Assembly (NCBI GenBank): GCA_001179505.1
Contig: CDMY01000756.1
Location: 1-23,869 of the forward strand
Direction of reading: 5' to 3'
Source of the DNA: Vitrella brassicaformis
Lineage: Eukaryota > Sar > Vitrellaceae
DNA length: 23,869 nt
The notes under the pieces are model-generated. The model saw only the letters and a list, made by a program, of their open reading frames with translations. It had not been told where the DNA came from and did no database searches. Below, piece after piece: positions 20,993 through 23,869 of this stretch. Positions within the stretch are counted from its first letter, which is position 1. Every line of letters starts with the position of its first letter. Both the position numbers and the translations under genes were made by a program.

Positions 20993-22958
20993 CCATCTTC
21001 TTCGTCTCGCTCTGCTGCGTCCTGCCAGCTGGTGCCGGGGGGCAGGTCAAACGCACCCACGGGCGGCGGACGCTCCTGACACACCACAGACACACAGAGA
21101 CAGACAGACACAGAGAGATGGATGCATATGGTATGCACTCACTGCCCACTCTCCCGCCCCGCCCCGCCCCCTGATACCTTCTTGCCCTTCTTTTTGTCCC
21201 TCTCCTCATCGTCCTTGGACGCGCGGATGCGCTGCAAATTCGCACCCACGCACCCACACACACCACAGACACATACACAAGGAATGGCCCTTCTGTCGCG
21301 TTGCTTTGCTGGGGATGTGATGTCGGGCCTGACTTGACTGACTCACCGCGGTGACGTCCGGCAGGAAGTATGAGAATTCCTCGAGGAGGTCTGGGTGTGT
21401 CTTCATGAGGTGGTCGACGCTCTTCCAGACGTCCTTGACGGGCTTGCGCATGCTCTGGTAGTTCTGCAACTCCTCTATGAAGTGCTCGTACTTGTCGGGG
21501 GCCAACGTCTGACGCACGGCACGCAGAGATGGATGAAAGGAGGGATGACACACCCGCATCGCCGACATGCAAGTGGAGCTCTGTGCCTGCATTGATTGCA
21601 TTCAATGCAATGACTGACCTTGATTCGTTTGACGTACTCGAGGGCATGGTCGTAGTCAACGGTGGGCGTCTGATGTGGTGGATGGACGGATGGAGGGACA
21701 CACAGACACACAGAACCATTCACACAGACAGACAGACAGACGGAAATTTATGGTATGTGTGCAGTGCAGGAGTGATTGAGTGGTGGTACGGTAGGTACCC
21801 CTATGCGCATCTCCGAGGGCAGGAACTGGTTGAAGTCGACGATGAGCGACCGGTGGCCCTGGAACAGATTCGACACCTTCTTGATCACCTTGTCCGTGCG
21901 CAACCTGACACCAACACAACACACAACCAGCCCAGTGGCCATCTGCATGTATGTGTGTGTGTGTGTGTGTGTCCCGAGACGCTCACTCACCCGCCACTCC
22001 TGAACTCCTTCATGATGCCGAGGAACTCGATGTAGCGCGGGTCGTCCTCACTGAACTTCTTCCGCACACGCGCCAAATACACCTTGGCGTCCTCCACACG
22101 CAACTCGTCACGCTGCACCGACCGGGGCCTCTCCTGATGACCACCGCCGCCGCCACCGCCGCCGCCCGAGGACCGCTCCCCCTCCCTCTCACCACCCCAT
22201 TCTCTCTCCCTCTCCCTGACGGACCCCTGCTTGGACGCAGGAGCCGATGCAGCGGCCGGTGCAGCCACCGACGCAGCTGGCGCAGCATCCTGCATCTCCA
22301 CATCACGGTCCACTATCCGGCGCACAGGCTTGATCCCACCATGCTGTACGGCGCCACCAGGTATCTGGTCGACCCCGCCGCCAATGGGGGTGCTGTCCTC
22401 GTCCACTGTGACGGGCTCGGCGGCCGTGCCGTTGGGCTGAGGCGGCTGTGGTCGAAAGGGCCGCCATTCAGAAAAACGGAGACTGGGGGGAAACTCGTCC
22501 GAGACCAGAGGATGGGGACGGGCGCCTGGGGGAAGGGGAGGTCGATGTGGGAGGGGAGGGGGAGGGGGAGGGGGCGGAGCGTGTGTTGGTGGATGTGTCG
22601 GCTCAGGAGGCTCCCCTCCCACATGCTGATGCTGCTGTTGCTGGACGGGCTGTTGCTGCCTCTGCACCTGCGGCGGTTGCGTGTGCATCTCCTGCATCCG
22701 CCGCTCCTCCTTCTGCTTCTTCTCTCTCTGCTCTATTCGCCTCCGGTGGTCCTCGTCCCTCTCCCTCTCCTGGTCAATTCCACCCTGATGTGTGGTCTCA
22801 AAGACCGGCTTCTCAACTCCTGGTGGCGGAACGGAGGGCTGCTGCTGGTGCGGCTGAGGTGGCTGGTGCTGTGGCGGCCACGGGGCAGCGCCTCCGAATG
22901 GCGCAGGTGGGGCGGGAGGAGGGATCCCACCACCACCAGGCGGAACCTCTCTCGCCAT
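14525..22958 (-). CDS. SIN3: SIN3 transcriptional corepressor, about 1821 aa
   Basis: The model has 30 exons on the minus strand: 22958-21991, 21904-21799, 21669-21619, 21508-21347, 21231-21178, 21075-20994, 20901-20851, 20750-20681, 20581-20500, 20424-20381, 20260-20207, 20135-20089, 19958-19903, 19782-19717, 19612-19498, 19390-18868, 18753-18651, 18561-18414, 18346-18021, 17932-17849, 17769-17529, 17456-17008, 16864-16787, 16685-16600, 16498-16362, 16251-16082, 15979-15857, 15729-15556, 15443-15309 and 15205-14525. The phases close to 1822 codons. SIN3 is the nuclear scaffold that brings class I histone deacetylases to DNA-bound repressors. PAH1 (about 286-355; VEDAKVYLARVRKKF, IEFLGIMKEFRS, FNQFLP), PAH2 (about 361-427; VDYDHALEYVKRIK, FSYFLPD) and PAH3 (about 498-565; FFKALKACLNPDA, MAKCIKLF) are clear; no PAH4 was seen. 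The HDAC-interaction domain (about 597-905) has SYRKLPKKYP, KKELNDTWISIP and LNRDLWRDMVDRNYERSLDH. The SIN3 C-terminal region follows (about 1060-1560; GTSAYILYTIDRVCNQFVKM). The ends are Pro/Gln/Ala-rich. The exon 14 donor is GC, and the exon 9 and 24 acceptors are AAG. Exon 8-10 junctions are the least certain. Confidence 0.95.
15452..15474. repeat. (GGGA)n repeat in a SIN3 intron
   Basis: About five GGGA units (TCCC on the SIN3 sense strand) form the pyrimidine tract just upstream of the exon 29 acceptor. Confidence 0.85.
16273..16299. repeat. (CA)n repeat in a SIN3 intron
   Basis: About 27 bases of alternating CA, reading GT on the SIN3 sense strand, lie 22 bases upstream of the exon 26 start at 16251. 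Confidence 0.9.
18624..18648. repeat. (GT)n repeat starting at a SIN3 splice donor
   Basis: On the SIN3 sense strand the exon 17 donor is CAG|GTACACAC, and the AC repeat begins inside the donor site itself. Confidence 0.9.
19404..19449. repeat. (CA)n(GA)n compound repeat in a SIN3 intron
   Basis: A CA run followed by a GA run fills much of the intron before exon 16. On the sense strand it reads CT-rich and then GT-rich, and ends about 14 bases before the acceptor. Confidence 0.9.
20955..20991. repeat. (CT)n(GT)n compound repeat after a SIN3 donor
   Basis: The run starts three bases after the exon 6 donor on the sense strand (G|GTCACACAC) and occupies most of the first half of the intron. 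Confidence 0.9.
21951..21972. repeat. (GT)n repeat in a SIN3 intron
   Basis: About 22 bases of alternating GT (CA on the SIN3 sense strand) lie in the intron that splits PAH1. Confidence 0.9.
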
Positions 22959-23468
22959 GATCTCCTCAGTGAGTCACTCAGATCAGGCCAGGCCAGGTCG
23001 CAGCTGCAGAGACCGCTCCAGCAGGGGACACAGCAGAAATCACCGGATGCAGAGCGGCGTCCCACCCGATAGTCGCGGAACCAGCCGGCTGCCTCACACG
23101 ATAAACCTCAAGTCACGGCAGCGGCTCTCGCACGGCGGCAGGTTCACAATGGCTGGGCAGATCTCGGTCTTGCAGCAGATGTATGTGGGTAGCGGGCGGT
23201 CGGGCAGCTGATGCACCGGCTGACAGTCGTCAGGGACAGGCACAGGAGACCCTCAGAGAACCGCACACCGAGGGCGACAGCGAGGCGCGACGACGCAGGC
23301 GGCTAAGTGCCACTCTGGTTTAAACCACACCCTACAGCCGTGGCGTGTTGCGTTCCGACGGAAAAGCCCCCAGCGCATGCAAATGTTGCGAGCTAAGCCT
23401 GCAACCCTACAAACCCTGGTTGATCGGCATCTCGCCCATCTCTGCTCGCGCGTGTCTTCCCTTGTCGA
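22959..23468 (-). promoter_or_regulatory. SIN3 5' flank / probable 5' UTR and promoter
   Basis: These bases lie upstream of the SIN3 ATG (AGATCATGG). On the minus strand they are free of ATG-led long frames in the SIN3 frame and free of microsatellites, as expected for a 5' UTR and promoter. No TATA box or known element was recognised. The minus-strand sequence GTGGTTTAAACCAG near 23315-23329 contains the palindrome GGTTTAAACC. Confidence 0.4.
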
Positions 23469-23677
23469 AGGGCACTCAAGCCCTAGCCCAGGCTGCTACG
23501 TGAAACGAGCAGTAGAACCAAACATAATACCGTCTGGCCAGTTACCCCTGGCCAGAGCCCAGGGAGATACCCGCTGTCTTAGGTAGCTTCGTGAAACGGA
23601 GCCCTATTCCAGCGGAAGCCCAACGCCATAGCGTTATATAGCGTTAGACAGACTGGGTCTTTTCAGAGAGAAAAGAC
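23469..23677. other. Cluster of six hairpins upstream of SIN3
   Basis: Six inverted repeats follow each other in 209 bases. (1) AGGGC/GCCCT at 23469-23484. (2) CTGCTACG-TGAAA-CGAGCAG at 23493-23512, with a bulged A. (3) TCTGGCCA/TGGCCAGA at 23533-23556, a perfect 8-bp stem. (4) GCTTCG-TGAAA-CGGAGC at 23586-23602. (5) AACGC/GCGTT at 23622-23635. (6) GTCTTTTC/GAAAAGAC at 23657-23677, a perfect 8-bp stem. Hairpins 2 and 4 share the loop TGAAA closed by CG/CG. This could be a structured RNA, part of a mobile element, or a 5' UTR. I recognise no RNA family. A 69-codon frame at 23377-23586 (+, starting MQMLRAKPATLQTL) overlaps it and ends near a GTAGCT donor-like site, so coding is an alternative reading. 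Confidence 0.45.
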
Positions 23678-23869
23678 TCTTGACTCCATCTGCTTGGTCA
23701 TCAACCACTCTACGAGCAACCTGAGCACGCTATTTATCCGACAGGTTAAGAGCCGAACCGCTTGGTGACTGGCGGACACACAGCAGAAATCGACAACGAC
23801 AACTGACTGACTGAGAGAGACAGAGGAAACAAACACTCTCTGGCTGTGTCTCACAAAGATGAGCTCAGG
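23678..23869. other. Right flank, possible exon fragment
   Basis: On the plus strand, after a good acceptor (GGGTCTTTTCAG ending at 23666), a frame reads REKTLDSICLVINHSTSNLS and continues to a CAG|GTTAAG donor-like site near 23743. It does not join the upstream frame at 23377-23586 in phase. The last 100 bases are CAGA/GACT-type simple sequence. I would not call a gene from this alone. Confidence 0.2.

Noticed and set aside
21951-23072. Plus-strand open frame of 373 codons
   Set aside because: It is the antisense of SIN3 exon 1 and the PAH1 intron; its Leu/Arg-rich composition follows from GC-rich Pro/Gln codons on the other strand.
23586-23610. Resemblance of CTTCGTGAAACGG to the U6 snRNA segment TTCGTGAAGCG
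   Set aside because: No ACAGAGA box, no U4-pairing region and no matching 5' stem are nearby. The similarity is confined to about ten bases.
23028-23792. Direct repeat CACAGCAGAAATC flanking about 750 bases, as if a target-site duplication
   Set aside because: The match is 13 bases in compositionally biased sequence, and no terminal repeats or transposase fit its boundaries.

Overview
The window is a GC-rich, very intron-rich eukaryotic nuclear locus. Introns are short (about 55-150 bases) and mostly GT-AG. Many hold (GT)n, (CA)n or (GTCT)n simple repeats, and one intron has to be read as GC-AG. This style, with long Gln/Pro/Ala/Gly runs inside conserved proteins, suggests a protist. A chromerid alga such as Vitrella would fit, but that is inference from style and not proven by a marker.

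Layout from left to right. (1) Positions 1-1062 are flanking sequence holding a possible short gene or gene remnant (307-1022) whose strand I cannot settle. (2) 1063-6394 (+) is a 14-exon gene for a protein of about 1335 residues with two tandem SUMO-like domains near its C-terminus, the arrangement of the Rad60/Esc2/NIP45 family, but with a long unrecognised N-terminal part and an extra C-terminal tail. (3) 6395-7315 is a convergent intergenic stretch with simple repeats. (4) 7316-9678 (-) is a 6-exon gene for an unrecognised helical protein of about 635 residues. (5) 9679-9819 is a 141-bp divergent promoter interval. (6) 9820-11583 (+) is an 11-exon gene for a complete 14-3-3 protein of 245 residues, including a 10-nt microexon. 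(7) 11584-14299 is intergenic, with a 300-base run of N inside a C-rich repeat and many microsatellites. (8) 14525-22958 (-) is a 30-exon gene for a SIN3 transcriptional corepressor of about 1821 residues: three paired amphipathic helix domains, the HDAC-interaction domain and the SIN3 C-terminal region. (9) 22959-23869 is the upstream flank of SIN3 and contains a dense cluster of six perfect or near-perfect hairpins.

The genes do not form a pathway. They act in SUMO-linked genome maintenance (by family inference), phospho-Ser/Thr signalling, and chromatin repression through histone deacetylase recruitment. Exon boundaries were assigned by hand from splice motifs, reading phase and homology to remembered family patterns. 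Phases close through every model, but individual junctions, especially in the low-complexity regions, may be wrong.

The most unusual items are the hairpin cluster next to SIN3, the expanded tandem-SUMO-like protein, the roughly 104-residue low-complexity insert inside the SIN3 HDAC-interaction domain, the GC-AG intron and microexon, the open frame that continues past the predicted SIN3 stop, and the (GT)n runs abutting 3' splice sites.
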